A DNA stretch of 64,000 nucleotides from DATJOJ01 sp035507035 (GCA_035507035.1 DATJOJ010000048.1:310001-374000), one strand, 5' to 3'; numbered from the stretch's first letter, positions 9,018 to 16,575 are shown. Notes: generated by a model not told the origin, from the letters alone. A program made the numbers and translations.

Positions 9018-9380
9018 TCATTCTACGGCATCCGCTTTCGCCACCATCTCGCTTCCGCCATTCGCCTCTTCCGCAATTCCTAACCGCGACAGCAAGAACC
9101 GCGCCAACTTCTCGTCCTGCGGACCCTCATCGTCAGCACTGACAGGATACAGGCCAATCATCTCAAACAAGTATTTCATCGCCTGATACTGCCCCTTTTT
9201 CGCATAATCGATCATCGCTCGGACCATCTCGAGCGCGTTGCTTGTTATCTCGGCTTTAATCTGCGGCCGCAGCACATCGAAGCCTACCGCCTGTGGCGTC
9301 TTCCCGTTCTCCCGTGCTGGCATCTGCTCGCCTTGCTCAACTTTCAACTGCTCGCGTTCCCCGGCGTGGGCTTTTTCCAT
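9018..9380 (-). CDS. Unknown 120-residue protein of the phage-like run
   Basis: Not recognised. From the ATG at 9380 (GGAG about 10 bases upstream) the product is 120 residues. The N-terminal 30 residues are charged. The central segment (IKAEITSNALEMVRAMIDYAKKGQYQAMKYLFEMIGLYP) is predicted helical and looks like the conserved core, resembling small DNA-binding or adaptor proteins. The C-terminal tail is acidic. A TTG at 9395 is an alternative start. The gene begins only about 22 bases after a strong intrinsic terminator, so it is expressed either by read-through or from the terminator region itself. By position it could be a small terminase subunit, but no family signature supports this. Confidence 0.55.
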   Translation of the reverse strand: MEKAHAGEREQLKVEQGEQMPARENGKTPQAVGFDVLRPQIKAEITSNALEMVRAMIDYAKKGQYQAMKYLFEMIGLYPVSADDEGPQDEKLARFLLSRLGIAEEANGGSEMVAKADAVE

Positions 9381-9401
9381 ACAAAGTCGCTCCAAATAAA
9401 A

Positions 9402-9427
9402 AAGGCGCGCTGTTGTTAGCGCGCCTT
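9402..9427 (-). terminator. Intrinsic terminator after the sigma-like gene
   Basis: A perfect 10-bp stem (AAGGCGCGCT / AGCGCGCCTT) with a 6-base loop, followed on the minus strand by TTTTTTATTT. It lies about 30 bases past the stop of the sigma-like gene and just before the 120-residue gene. Confidence 0.85.
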
Positions 9428-9452
9428 CTGGGATTTTTCCCTCTCTATTTTC

Positions 9453-9556
9453 AGAATATCAAACTACAGGGGGGAGTTGGCCATTTTTCTCAAAATTATT
9501 TTTCCCATGATCACAATCACTTACAGCTAAATCATCGATTTTGCCCTCTTGACAAG
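9453..9556 (-). repeat. Leader repeat, copy A (CTTGTCAAG ... GTTTGATATTCT)
   Basis: On the minus strand this copy runs from CTTGTCAAG (9556-9548) to GTTTGATATTCT (9464-9453), including CCAACT followed by a C-run. It overlaps the last 35 codons of the sigma-like gene, whose stop lies inside GTTTGA. Copy B (56503-56606) has the same end motifs exactly 95 bases apart and the same reading frame (SCQ at one end, QL-x-P-x-V-stop at the other). The middle has diverged. In both copies a terminator hairpin and then a gene start follow. Confidence 0.75.
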
Positions 9557-10073
9557 AATTTTCGCGAACCGGGTCAATGCACGGAAATGCCTCCAAAATC
9601 CGCTTGCGCAGAAAAATCTCGCTTACGCGGTCCAGGGCCTCGGCGTAGTGCCGGCCTATACTTCGCCTCGCATACCCCAGCAAACGTGCTGCTTCTTCCT
9701 GGCTATGCTCTTGCAGCGCGATCATGGCAATCAGTTTCCGATCCGTTTCATCCAGTTCCTCCAAGCTGGCTTCCACGTCGTGAACGAAGATAACAACATC
9801 CTCGAAGGTGTGGGCCTGATATGCGGTAAAGTGCGTGCGGAAGAACTCCCGTCCCAGCAGCGACGGCAACCGTCCCGCTTCCAGTGACATTCGCAGATAA
9901 CGTCGCAGCAGAATGACCGTCCGGCCACGATAGAGGCAGAGTTCGGGATCGTTTTCCGGCTCATCTTCCCCGAATTCCGCCTCCAACTCATCAGTCTCGT
10001 TCACCTCTTCTCTCGGCGAGTCCCCGGGCGCCAACAAGCCCGAGTCGTCGAGGTAAAGCGTACGTACCCTCAT
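9459..10073 (-). CDS. Sigma-region-4-like regulator of the phage-like run
   Basis: A 204-residue protein from an ATG whose first bases overlap the upstream stop (ATGA), with GGGAGGA 6 bases before it. The N-terminal 60 residues are acidic. Residues 110-165 hold the recognisable part: LEELDETDRKLIAMIALQEHS followed by QEEAARLLGYARRSIGRHYAEALDRV. This is the sigma-70 region 4 / LuxR-type helix-turn-helix seen in phage late-gene and ECF-like sigma factors. No region 2 (core-binding, -10 melting) is evident, so it may be an accessory activator rather than a full sigma factor. The last 35 residues are encoded within a repeated leader element and may not belong to the original protein. Translational coupling ties it to the zinc-ribbon gene. 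Confidence 0.65.
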   Translation of the reverse strand: MRVRTLYLDDSGLLAPGDSPREEVNETDELEAEFGEDEPENDPELCLYRGRTVILLRRYLRMSLEAGRLPSLLGREFFRTHFTAYQAHTFEDVVIFVHDVEASLEELDETDRKLIAMIALQEHSQEEAARLLGYARRSIGRHYAEALDRVSEIFLRKRILEAFPCIDPVRENSCQEGKIDDLAVSDCDHGKNNFEKNGQLPPVV

Positions 10074-10312
10074 GCATTTCCTCCCTTGCCGCAAAGCAGG
10101 GCCTCGCCGTCTTCGTCTTCAATCCAGAGATTGGTATTGACCGGCAAGTGCGGCCGCGATCGCCGTAAGGTCGGAGCAACAAGCTGGGCCTCAAACGGAA
10201 GGCAAGCAGCACAACAGACTCCAACATCTCCTTTCCGTCGCAGCCACAATCCTCCGCAGTATTCGCAGTATTTCAATTCCATCTGCACGATCTCGACATC
10301 ATCGATTTCCAT
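10070..10312 (-). CDS. Small zinc-ribbon protein
   Basis: An 80-residue protein with two CxxC pairs (CEYCGG and CAAC, about 15 residues apart) near its N-terminus, the pattern of a zinc ribbon. The remainder (QLVAPTLRRSRPHLP, then an acidic tail with DEDGEALLCGKGG) gives no family. Two ATGs are adjacent at 10315 and 10312. AGGAGG lies 2 and 5 bases before them, so 10312 is the better spaced. The stop overlaps the start of the sigma-like gene. Small zinc ribbons next to phage regulators often bind DNA or RNA polymerase; that role here is inference. Confidence 0.65.
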   Translation of the reverse strand: MEIDDVEIVQMELKYCEYCGGLWLRRKGDVGVCCAACLPFEAQLVAPTLRRSRPHLPVNTNLWIEDEDGEALLCGKGGNA

Positions 10313-10352
10313 CATTGCCTCCTAATGCTTGTATGAAGAACCCAATAAAAAA

Positions 10353-10381
10353 GCCCTGTGCCGATTGCTCGGTCACAGGGC
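10353..10381 (-). terminator. Intrinsic terminator before the zinc-ribbon gene
   Basis: The stem is GCCCTGTG plus CCGA, pairing with TCGG and CACAGGGC around one bulged base and a 4-base loop. On the minus strand it is followed by TTTTTTATT. It ends the transcript of the DUF2292-like gene and lies about 40 bases before the next start. Confidence 0.8.
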
Positions 10382-10438
10382 CCGTTTCTCTTACGGAGAA
10401 CCTGTTTTTCTATTTAGTTAGCGCGGCCAAGAAGCGGT

Positions 10439-10645
10439 TCAGCTCGCCGGTTGCCGGAAGTATCCCTCTTCGTATCCCGATTTCAATACCCGGCCGTTTT
10501 GCACCACCACGCTGATCCTTCCGCTGAAGCGAAGCGTGCGCAGCAGTTGCTCGATAGCAGCCGACAGCACCTCCGCCGCGCGGACCTTGCGGCGAAACTC
10601 CGCAAAGCTTTTCCCTTCTCTTTCCTCTTCTAACTTCTCTATCAT
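10439..10645 (-). CDS. DUF2292-like small protein
   Basis: A 68-residue protein from an ATG preceded by GGTGGAATC. After an acidic helix (MIEKLEEEREGKSF), the C-terminal half reads LLRTLRFSGRISVVVQNGRVLKSG. This resembles the DUF2292 pattern of a short helix followed by a beta hairpin ending in a Q-x-G-x-V segment. The molecular role of that family is not known. It is the first gene downstream of the leftward promoter facing the repressor, a position in which phages place early regulators. Confidence 0.55.
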   Translation of the reverse strand: MIEKLEEEREGKSFAEFRRKVRAAEVLSAAIEQLLRTLRFSGRISVVVQNGRVLKSGYEEGYFRQPAS

Positions 10646-10692
10646 GATTCCACCCAAAAAAAGTCCTTGATATAGTTATATGATCATTCGAC

Positions 10693-10720
10693 TGTATAGC
10701 TAATTAGTTTAGATCGTCAA
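10693..10720 (-). promoter_or_regulatory. Leftward promoter of the phage-like run
   Basis: The minus strand reads TTGACG (10720-10715), a 16-base spacer, and TATACA (10698-10693). This is close to the sigma-70 consensus. The surrounding AT-rich DNA contains TATAG-type motifs that recur next to the repressor start, making repressor control likely. Confidence 0.6.
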
Positions 10721-10840
10721 GCCCCTGGAGAAACGTTTCTTCGTGATGCCGGTCACAAAAAGATTCGTTCGTCGCTTCTGAAGCTGCGCCCACTCTGTGG
10801 AAAAGTCCGCTTCCACCGTTTTCCTGGAAGTTTTACCGCC

Positions 10841-10880
10841 TTGACAATAATAGCCACATGCTATATCACCTGTTATATAG
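10841..10880 (+). promoter_or_regulatory. Repressor promoter with operator-like inverted repeat
   Basis: TTGACA (10841-10846) is followed after 15 bases by TATATC (10862-10867). An inverted repeat CTATAT-N8-ATATAG (10861-10880) overlaps the -10 region and ends 6 bases before the repressor ATG. This suggests autoregulation. A similar ATATA-g-TTATAT symmetry lies at about 10670-10682 near the opposing start. Confidence 0.5.
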
Positions 10881-10886
10881 GGACCC

Positions 10887-11603
10887 ATGAAATTCAAAAT
10901 TTTGCAGGAAAATCTTCGCAAGGCTCTCTGGCAGCGGATTGATGAAGGTCAGCTGACCGGCCTCCACCTGGCTGAGCAAACGGGGTTCAAACAGGCGCAC
11001 ATTTCTAACTTTCTTAACCGCAAACGGGGCTTAAGCCTGGAGGGCATGGACAAGGTTCTGAAGGTACAGCATCTTTCCGTTCTCGACCTGCTGGACCCCG
11101 CGGAAGTCAATAAACGCGCCAGCATCGTTCCTCCCGCCGAGGCCGACTTTCAGAACGTTCTCCTGGTAGAAAGTTCGGTTGCCGCAACCCAGCCACTCAT
11201 CATGGAAATGAACGTCGAAGACATTTTCAAGTTCAAGAGAGCCTTCTTGCGCAGCCTTCGGGCGGAGACCGAAGGCAATCGCGATGATTGGGAGCGATTC
11301 GTGCTCATCAAGGTCGACGCTCGTGAAGGCATGAGCATGTATCCAAGATTGCTTCCGGGTGCAACCGCGTTGATTGACCGCCATTACAACTCCCTCAAGC
11401 CCTACCGTAAAGGCGAGTCCAACATGTACGCGGTCAACAAGGATGGTTTGTGTACCGTCAAATACGTCGAACTCGCCGGCAAACAATTGGTATTGCGCCC
11501 GCACAATCAGTCCTATCCCGTGGACGTCATGCCGATCGAAGAAGGAAAGCGAGCTGCGGACTATCTGATCGGACGCGTCTGCTATGTTGGAATCGAGACG
11601 TAG
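10887..11603 (+). CDS. S24-type phage repressor (HTH plus self-cleaving domain)
   Basis: A 238-residue CI/LexA-like repressor. Residues 1-70 form a helix-turn-helix (GLHLAEQTGFKQAHISNFLNRKRGLSLEGMDKVL). Residues 135-238 form a LexA/S24 peptidase fold. EGMSMYPRLLPGATALID aligns with the family's G-D-S-M-x-P-x-L-x-x-G-D segment and supplies the nucleophilic Ser. CTVKYVELAGKQLVLRPHN supplies the base Lys. With the Ser/Lys pair kept, induced self-cleavage on a RecA filament is plausible. The gene opposes the leftward run across an operator-rich gap, the standard layout of a lysogeny switch. The linker region (about 75-130) lacks an obvious Ala-Gly cleavage site. Confidence 0.82.
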   Translation: MKFKILQENLRKALWQRIDEGQLTGLHLAEQTGFKQAHISNFLNRKRGLSLEGMDKVLKVQHLSVLDLLDPAEVNKRASIVPPAEADFQNVLLVESSVAATQPLIMEMNVEDIFKFKRAFLRSLRAETEGNRDDWERFVLIKVDAREGMSMYPRLLPGATALIDRHYNSLKPYRKGESNMYAVNKDGLCTVKYVELAGKQLVLRPHNQSYPVDVMPIEEGKRAADYLIGRVCYVGIET

Positions 11604-11767
11604 AACACCGGAGTTCTTCCGCGATTCCGAGGAGAACGTCCTGGCGCTGATGTGCGAGGTCCCCCGCGCCGCATGACGATCCTTTCCCGTGCCGCCGATC
11701 ACGACGTGCCAGCCGCTCAATCCAGCTCTTCTGTTATTATCAGGTTTCTGCCGGAGTTTTCGCTTTA

Positions 11768-12025
11768 ATGGACGATATTCCCAGTATTCGTATTCCTACG
11801 GAGGCATTCATGGAGGAAGCAACCGCCGGTGCTGGCGGCGCTCGCCGCAACGAAGATATTGCGCTCGACCTAATGAAATTTGTCGCTATGACCACGGGTT
11901 ACGGCCGTGTACAAGCCTCTGGCGTTGGCTTTCAAGGCGGAGGGGCCGCGGCTAAGCCGGAGGAATACGCCAACCATCTGCTTGAGCTTTACGGCAGGTG
12001 CCTGAAGGCCGTGCAGAATAAGTAA
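11768..12025 (+). CDS. Unknown 85-residue protein
   Basis: Not recognised. The 85-residue product (MDDIPSIRIPTEAFMEEATAGAGG...) has a helical middle (DIALDLMKFVAMTTGYG) and a C-terminal helix (PEEYANHLLELYGRCLKAVQ). It has no signal peptide or metal motif. It is encoded about 165 bases after the repressor in the same direction; GGAG lies 12 bases before the ATG. The composition and helix pattern look like a genuine small protein, and it may mark the right limit of the phage-like island. Confidence 0.5.
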   Translation: MDDIPSIRIPTEAFMEEATAGAGGARRNEDIALDLMKFVAMTTGYGRVQASGVGFQGGGAAAKPEEYANHLLELYGRCLKAVQNK

Positions 12026-12063
12026 GCCTCTGCCCCAACTTCCCAGCTCTAGCGCATAAAAGA

Positions 12064-12088
12064 AGGCCGCAGCCTCAAACTGCGGCCT
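12064..12088 (-). terminator. Intrinsic terminator, mainly minus strand
   Basis: A 9-bp stem (AGGCCGCAG / CTGCGGCCT) with a 7-base loop, followed on the minus strand by TCTTTTATG. It lies between the convergent 85-residue gene and the histone-like gene and may serve both. Confidence 0.75.
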
Positions 12089-12108
12089 ATTCCAATCTCA
12101 AGAATTCC

Positions 12109-12498
12109 TTAGTGGCGCTTTTTGCGCGCCGGCTTTTTTCCGCCCGCTTTTTTCTTCGCAGCTTTCTTCGCCGGCTTGCGTGCCGGCTTCTTTTTCGCTG
12201 CTTTCTTTTTCGCCGGCGCTTTTTTGGCTGCCTTCTTCTTTTTCGGAGCGGCTTTCTTCTTTGCCGCTCTCTTCGGCGCCGGTCTCGACGATCCGCCACC
12301 ACCGCCGCTGATTACCGGTTCCGGCTCCTCATGCATCGGTTCCGATGCAGGTTCCGGCTCGCCCCCGCTGGGCATTTCCGCCTCTTCTTCCTCTTCTTCG
12401 TCTTCGTACTCCTCTTCCAGAGACTCGCCGTAGCCGCCACTGTCGCCAAACTCATCCATTTCGTCATCTCTCAAATAGAGGGTGTCATCGAATGTCAT
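12109..12498 (-). CDS. Bipolar acidic/basic histone H1-like protein
   Basis: A 129-residue protein starting at an ATG 4 bases after GAGGAGGAA. The first 65 residues are strongly acidic (a run of Glu and Asp after MTFDDTLYLRDD). The last 60 are almost only Lys, Ala, Pro and Arg in PAKKA-like repeats (APKKKKAAKKAPAKKKAA), the composition of histone H1-like nucleoid proteins. The basic tail should bind DNA non-specifically. The acidic head may mask it or recruit partners. An earlier in-frame ATG at 12546 lacks the strong ribosome site. Confidence 0.7.
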   Translation of the reverse strand: MTFDDTLYLRDDEMDEFGDSGGYGESLEEEYEDEEEEEEAEMPSGGEPEPASEPMHEEPEPVISGGGGGSSRPAPKRAAKKKAAPKKKKAAKKAPAKKKAAKKKPARKPAKKAAKKKAGGKKPARKKRH

Positions 12499-12759
12499 CT
12501 TTCCTCCTCGAAGTTCTCCGGCGCGTTCGGACACCGGATGCTGCACCGCTAAAAAGGCTGATCAAATCTTTGGACCGAACGGGCCGAGATTATAGCACAG
12601 CAATTTTCTGTGCCGCAGTAACGTACCCGGTTGCGATCATCAAATGCAAGCACATACTACACTGATTGCATGGTACACCCAACATCGAACGTGGTGATTC
12701 CGCGGCAAAACGCTCAGGCGATGACGAAAAATTGAATTCGGCGAAAAGACGGGGCGGTT

Positions 12760-14670
12760 CTAGCGGCTCTCGATCAGAAGAATCATTCCCGGCCGCAGCG
12801 TGGCCAGATTGCCGTTGTCTTGTTTGATCTCTGCGACGCTCGTGTTATGTGTCTTGGCAATCGAGTACAACGTTTCTCCCGGTTGCACTTTGTGACGTAC
12901 AATTTTCTTGGAGCTTGCCGTGCGCAATACCTTTTTAGACTTGGACTTAGAGGCGACTGACTGCGTCTCTCCCTCGCCCGTCACCGGCAAATGAACGTAC
13001 AAAATATGGTGGCCGCGCAGGCTATCACCTTTCAGGTGATTCCATCGCCGCAGCATAGTCGGAGAAACGGCAAAATCCTCAGCCACCGTCTCAACCGTAT
13101 CGTTCTTGCGCACCTTATAGACGGTGGCCCGGCGCGAGTACGCAACCGTTTCCTCTCCAGCAGGATGTTTGCCAGGAGCAACCGGAATAATCATCTTGCT
13201 TTCTGGCAGCAGTTCCTCATCTTCTGTCAACCCATTCGCTTCAGCGATGGCCTGCCGGCTCGTATGATAGTTTCGCGCCAGCGAAGCCAGAGTATCCCCG
13301 GGCGCCACGTTGTGGTAGCGCCACCACACCCGCATATCCGGCGGGATCGCCGCAATCGTGCTTAGATAATGCTCTTTGCTGCCCGCCGGCAGGTGCAGCT
13401 CAAATTCCTGGCTCTTCGGCGTGGTTAAGCGCAACAAACTCGGATTCAGTTGCTGCAAAGTGCTGATCGGCTCATCCACACACTCCGCAACCAGTCGCAG
13501 GTCCACGGGATAGTCGATCTTCACCGTATCAAACGGCACCGGCTTATCCGGAACAACATCCTCCAGCCCATATTGCTGCGGGTTCTTGGCCATGATGGTC
13601 ACGGCCAGAATGATAGGTACGTAATTCCGAGTCTCTTTGGGAAGCACATTCCGCCTGTAAAGCTCCCAGAAGTCGGCGTACCCGGTCCGCTTCACCGCGT
13701 TCTGTACCGTCCCCGGTCCCGAGTTGTAAGCGGCCATCGCCAAATACCAGTCGCCAAACTCGTTATACAAATCATGCAGGTGCCGCGCCGCCGCCCGGGT
13801 AGACATCTCCGGATCCTGCCGTTCGTCGACCCACCAATCCCGCTCCAGCCCGTACGCCTTGGCGCGGCTGGCCATAAACTGCCACATACCGCGAGCCCCC
13901 GCCCGCGAAACCGCTAGCGGATGGAACCCAGACTCTGCCTGTGCCAGATAAATCAGATCCTGCGGAACCCCTTCTTGCTTTAGCGTCTGCTCAATCATTC
14001 CACGGTAGCGACCGCCCCTGGCCAACGCCGCTTCCAGTGTTCCTTTGCCGCGCGTCGAGAAATAATTGATGTAACTCGCTACCGCGTCGGTCATCATGAG
14101 CGGCAAGTCGGAATGTGTGCCTTTGATTTCGGCTTCCGCCTTTGCCCGAATACTCGGGTCGACGGGATAGGAAACCTCGTTCGCCTCGTCGATCGGCGCC
14201 GGCTCAGACTGCTGCTGGGTGAACCCATCTCCCTGCTGCAATGCCTCGAGTTCCAAACCGTTGACCCTATCTAAGAGGCGATCAAATTCAGTTTGCAGCC
14301 GCTCATCAGAACGGATATCCAGCGGGCTTTCCAGCAACATATCGAACGCATGATCGAAATTCTGCTTGGCCGCTTCCACGTGTCCGGCCTGATAATTGTC
14401 GGCACCCGCCTGGTATTCCTTCTCTACTTGCGCAATCAGATCAGCTGCCGGATCCATGGAAACCGCGGGCTCGATTTGGTGAGCCGGTGCCGGCTCCGGG
14501 TCGGCCTTTGTTTTCGATTGTTCGGGAGTAGAAGTCGCGCTAAGGTTGGGGGGTGCCGCCTCTTTGGCTGGCAGCAACGCCGTCGGTCGCTGGGCTGTTT
14601 GACAGCCGATACCCAGTGACGTGAGCATCGCGCCCATCATCCCCAGCTTGTGGAGTTTCCCAATCCTCAT
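12760..14670 (-). CDS. mltD: MltD-like lytic transglycosylase with three LysM domains
   Basis: A 636-residue envelope enzyme that cuts peptidoglycan between MurNAc and GlcNAc. The N-terminus (MRIGKLHKLGMMGAMLTSLGIGCQT) looks like a lipoprotein signal, although the residues before the Cys are not ideal for a lipobox. Residues about 210-330 are the SLT domain: YLAQAESGFHPLAVSRAGARGMWQF (catalytic Glu) and YLAMAAYNSGPGTV. Three LysM units follow at about 450-500, 515-560 and 590-636 (HNVAPGDTLASLARNYH, YKVRKNDTVETVAEDF, HKVQPGETLYSIAKTH). The domain order matches MltD. It stands alone between two intergenic gaps. Confidence 0.85.
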   Translation of the reverse strand: MRIGKLHKLGMMGAMLTSLGIGCQTAQRPTALLPAKEAAPPNLSATSTPEQSKTKADPEPAPAHQIEPAVSMDPAADLIAQVEKEYQAGADNYQAGHVEAAKQNFDHAFDMLLESPLDIRSDERLQTEFDRLLDRVNGLELEALQQGDGFTQQQSEPAPIDEANEVSYPVDPSIRAKAEAEIKGTHSDLPLMMTDAVASYINYFSTRGKGTLEAALARGGRYRGMIEQTLKQEGVPQDLIYLAQAESGFHPLAVSRAGARGMWQFMASRAKAYGLERDWWVDERQDPEMSTRAAARHLHDLYNEFGDWYLAMAAYNSGPGTVQNAVKRTGYADFWELYRRNVLPKETRNYVPIILAVTIMAKNPQQYGLEDVVPDKPVPFDTVKIDYPVDLRLVAECVDEPISTLQQLNPSLLRLTTPKSQEFELHLPAGSKEHYLSTIAAIPPDMRVWWRYHNVAPGDTLASLARNYHTSRQAIAEANGLTEDEELLPESKMIIPVAPGKHPAGEETVAYSRRATVYKVRKNDTVETVAEDFAVSPTMLRRWNHLKGDSLRGHHILYVHLPVTGEGETQSVASKSKSKKVLRTASSKKIVRHKVQPGETLYSIAKTHNTSVAEIKQDNGNLATLRPGMILLIESR

Positions 14671-14922
14671 ATTTTCTATTACTTACAAACTGGCTGCCAC
14701 AGAACTCCTCAGGGTAGAGATCAACCAAATGCTACTACCCCGGCTTGGAAGGGTCAATCTGGAACTGGGGTTATCCAGCGTTACCTTGGGCATAGGCTGT
14801 AAATTACGTCCGGGGCCGGTTTTGGCAGCTATAAGGGGCGAACTCGCGGAATCCTAACCGCGTTTCCCACCAATCAAATCTTGCACGAATCCATAAGTTT
14901 GAGCTAGCAATCTAACGTCACC

Positions 14923-15891
14923 ATGAAAGCCATCCAGGTAAAACAAACTGGCGGTCCTGATGTACTCGAGCTCGCGGATCTGCCCATTCCCACACCCAAG
15001 GCCAACGAAGCCTTGGTCAAGATTTCAGCCTCCGGGGTCAATTTCATTGACACTTACCAGCGCGAAGGCCGGTACAAAGTCTCTTTGCCCTTTGTTTTGG
15101 GTCAGGAAGCCGCCGGCGTAGTCACTGAAGTCGGCTCCGGCGTCACTTCGATCAAGCCCGGTGCCCGCGTCGCCTGGGCCAGCGTCCTCGGAACATACGC
15201 CGAGTACGCGGTCGTACCTGCCGATCGGCTTGTTCCCGTCCCGCAAGGGGTTACCGATCAGCAGGCCGCTGCCGCCATGCTGCAAGGCATGACTGCTCAC
15301 TATCTCTCCCACGACACTTTTCCTTTAAAGCAAGGTCAGACTGCCTTGATTCACGCCGCGGCCGGTGGTGTCGGATTGCTCCTTGTCCAAATGGCTCACA
15401 ACATTGGCGCTCGTGTGATTGGAACCGTTTCCACTGGTGAGAAAGCCGCCTTAGCTCGCCAAGCTGGCGCTGACGAAATCATTCTCTATTCCAAGTCCGA
15501 CTTTGAGTCGGAGACCAAGCGCATCACCGGCGATAAGGGCGTCGACGTGGTTTACGATAGCGTGGGCAAAACCACATTTGAAAAAGGATTGAACGTCCTT
15601 CGCCCACGTGGATACATGGTCCTGTTCGGAGGCTCCAGCGGCGCCGTGCCGCCCTTCGATTTAATCCAGCTCTCGACCAAAGGGTCTTTATTTGTCACGC
15701 GCCCAATGCTCGTCACTTACATCGCGACCACCGAAGAACTGCGCCATCGCGCCAGCGCCGTCTTTGCCATGATCACCGAAGGCAAGCTCGAATTACGCAT
15801 CGAGCATACCTATAAGCTTGCCGACGCCGCCCAGGCACATCGCGATCTGGAAGGAAGAAAGACTACCGGGAAATTGCTCTTGCTGATGTGA
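14923..15891 (+). CDS. NADPH:quinone oxidoreductase (zinc-free MDR family)
   Basis: A 322-residue quinone reductase of the medium-chain dehydrogenase superfamily, of the crotonase-independent QOR type. The N-terminal GroES-like part (MKAIQVKQTGGPDVLEL, SGVNFIDTYQREGRY) lacks the zinc-binding Cys residues of alcohol dehydrogenases. The cofactor site is HAAAGGVGLLLVQMAHNIGARVIGTVST (a Gly-rich AAGGVG Rossmann turn). The C-terminus ends with the family's HRDLEGRKTTGKLLL. No Shine-Dalgarno sequence is visible before the ATG. The gene is isolated, between mltD (divergent) and the convergent vapC. Confidence 0.88.
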   Translation: MKAIQVKQTGGPDVLELADLPIPTPKANEALVKISASGVNFIDTYQREGRYKVSLPFVLGQEAAGVVTEVGSGVTSIKPGARVAWASVLGTYAEYAVVPADRLVPVPQGVTDQQAAAAMLQGMTAHYLSHDTFPLKQGQTALIHAAAGGVGLLLVQMAHNIGARVIGTVSTGEKAALARQAGADEIILYSKSDFESETKRITGDKGVDVVYDSVGKTTFEKGLNVLRPRGYMVLFGGSSGAVPPFDLIQLSTKGSLFVTRPMLVTYIATTEELRHRASAVFAMITEGKLELRIEHTYKLADAAQAHRDLEGRKTTGKLLLLM

Positions 15892-15898
15892 GGGTCTG

Positions 15899-16321
15899 TC
15901 AGAACGAGTGGATGATCTTGAGGTGTGGGAAGTACTGTTCATATGAAGCGGCATCGAGGGTCATCAATTGGTCCGCGCTCAGCACAGCGTGAGCCGCTAC
16001 TACAAAATCCACTAGCAATCTTCTAGGCGTTCCGCCAGCTGACCGACGCCGTCTGATTGCGTAGGCTGCAAAACTCCTGCCCGCTAACCGCCAGACATCC
16101 TCACCAAGGGAAAAATCCACCGCGACCCCAACGTCCTCCAGAAAGGCATCCAAGAATCCCGGTTTTGCCAGCGGATGAGCCGACAATTCAGCGTGAACCG
16201 CAGCGCAGATTACCAAGCCTCCCTCGGAATATGCCTGCGATAATCGGTTCGATATGTTCTGCGCTGGAGCCTCGTTCGATAACAATGCAGAGAGGATGTC
16301 GGTGTCTAATGCGGTTCTCAC
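15899..16321 (-). CDS. vapC: VapC-like PIN-domain toxin
   Basis: A 140-residue PIN ribonuclease. The expected acidic residues are visible: Asp in ALDTDILSALL near the start, Glu in AAVHAELSAHP, and a later Asp in RRLLVDFVVAAHAV, followed by LMTLDAASYEQYFP. Toxins of this family cleave tRNA or rRNA. The ATG overlaps the stop of the antitoxin gene (ATGA), so the pair is translationally coupled. The stop lies 8 bases from the end of the convergent quinone reductase. The length is normal and no disruption is seen. Confidence 0.85.
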   Translation of the reverse strand: MRTALDTDILSALLSNEAPAQNISNRLSQAYSEGGLVICAAVHAELSAHPLAKPGFLDAFLEDVGVAVDFSLGEDVWRLAGRSFAAYAIRRRRSAGGTPRRLLVDFVVAAHAVLSADQLMTLDAASYEQYFPHLKIIHSF

Positions 16322-16575
16322 CTCTTCTTCAGATCCTCATTGCCCCTCAGATCTTGGATCCAAGCATTAAGACCCTTAACACCGCCCGGAAACTTCCCCA
16401 AGGCCCCACGATACCTCTCAAACCGATTCTCCGCCGACCGCGCCGGCCGGATTACCGTGCGCTCGCCGTCGATCACGAACTCCACTCGGTCCCCAGCAGA
16501 AAGGCCAAGCCGCTCGCGGATTTGCTGCGGCACCGTAATTTGTCCTTTAGAGCTTATAGTGCTCGAATTCTTCAT
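16318..16575 (-). CDS. vapB: AbrB/MazE-type antitoxin of the VapBC pair
   Basis: An 85-residue antitoxin. The N-terminal swapped-hairpin DNA-binding domain is clear: SSTISSKGQITVPQQIRERLGLSAGDRVEFVIDG. The C-terminal 35 residues (RSAENRFERYRGALGKFPGGVKGLNAWIQDLRG) would wrap into the PIN toxin groove and include a conserved aromatic/Arg segment. Binding of the complex to its own promoter is the usual regulation. Its start lies 26 bases from an AT-rich stretch containing the probable promoter. Confidence 0.85.
   Translation of the reverse strand: MKNSSTISSKGQITVPQQIRERLGLSAGDRVEFVIDGERTVIRPARSAENRFERYRGALGKFPGGVKGLNAWIQDLRGNEDLKKR

Noticed and set aside
10709..10921. A 70-residue minus-strand frame across the repressor promoter
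   Set aside because: It overlaps both promoters and the repressor start and has no homology or ribosome site.
11031..11720. A 229-residue minus-strand frame over the repressor
   Set aside because: The plus strand encodes an S24 repressor with Ser/Lys motifs; the antisense frame is a codon-bias shadow.
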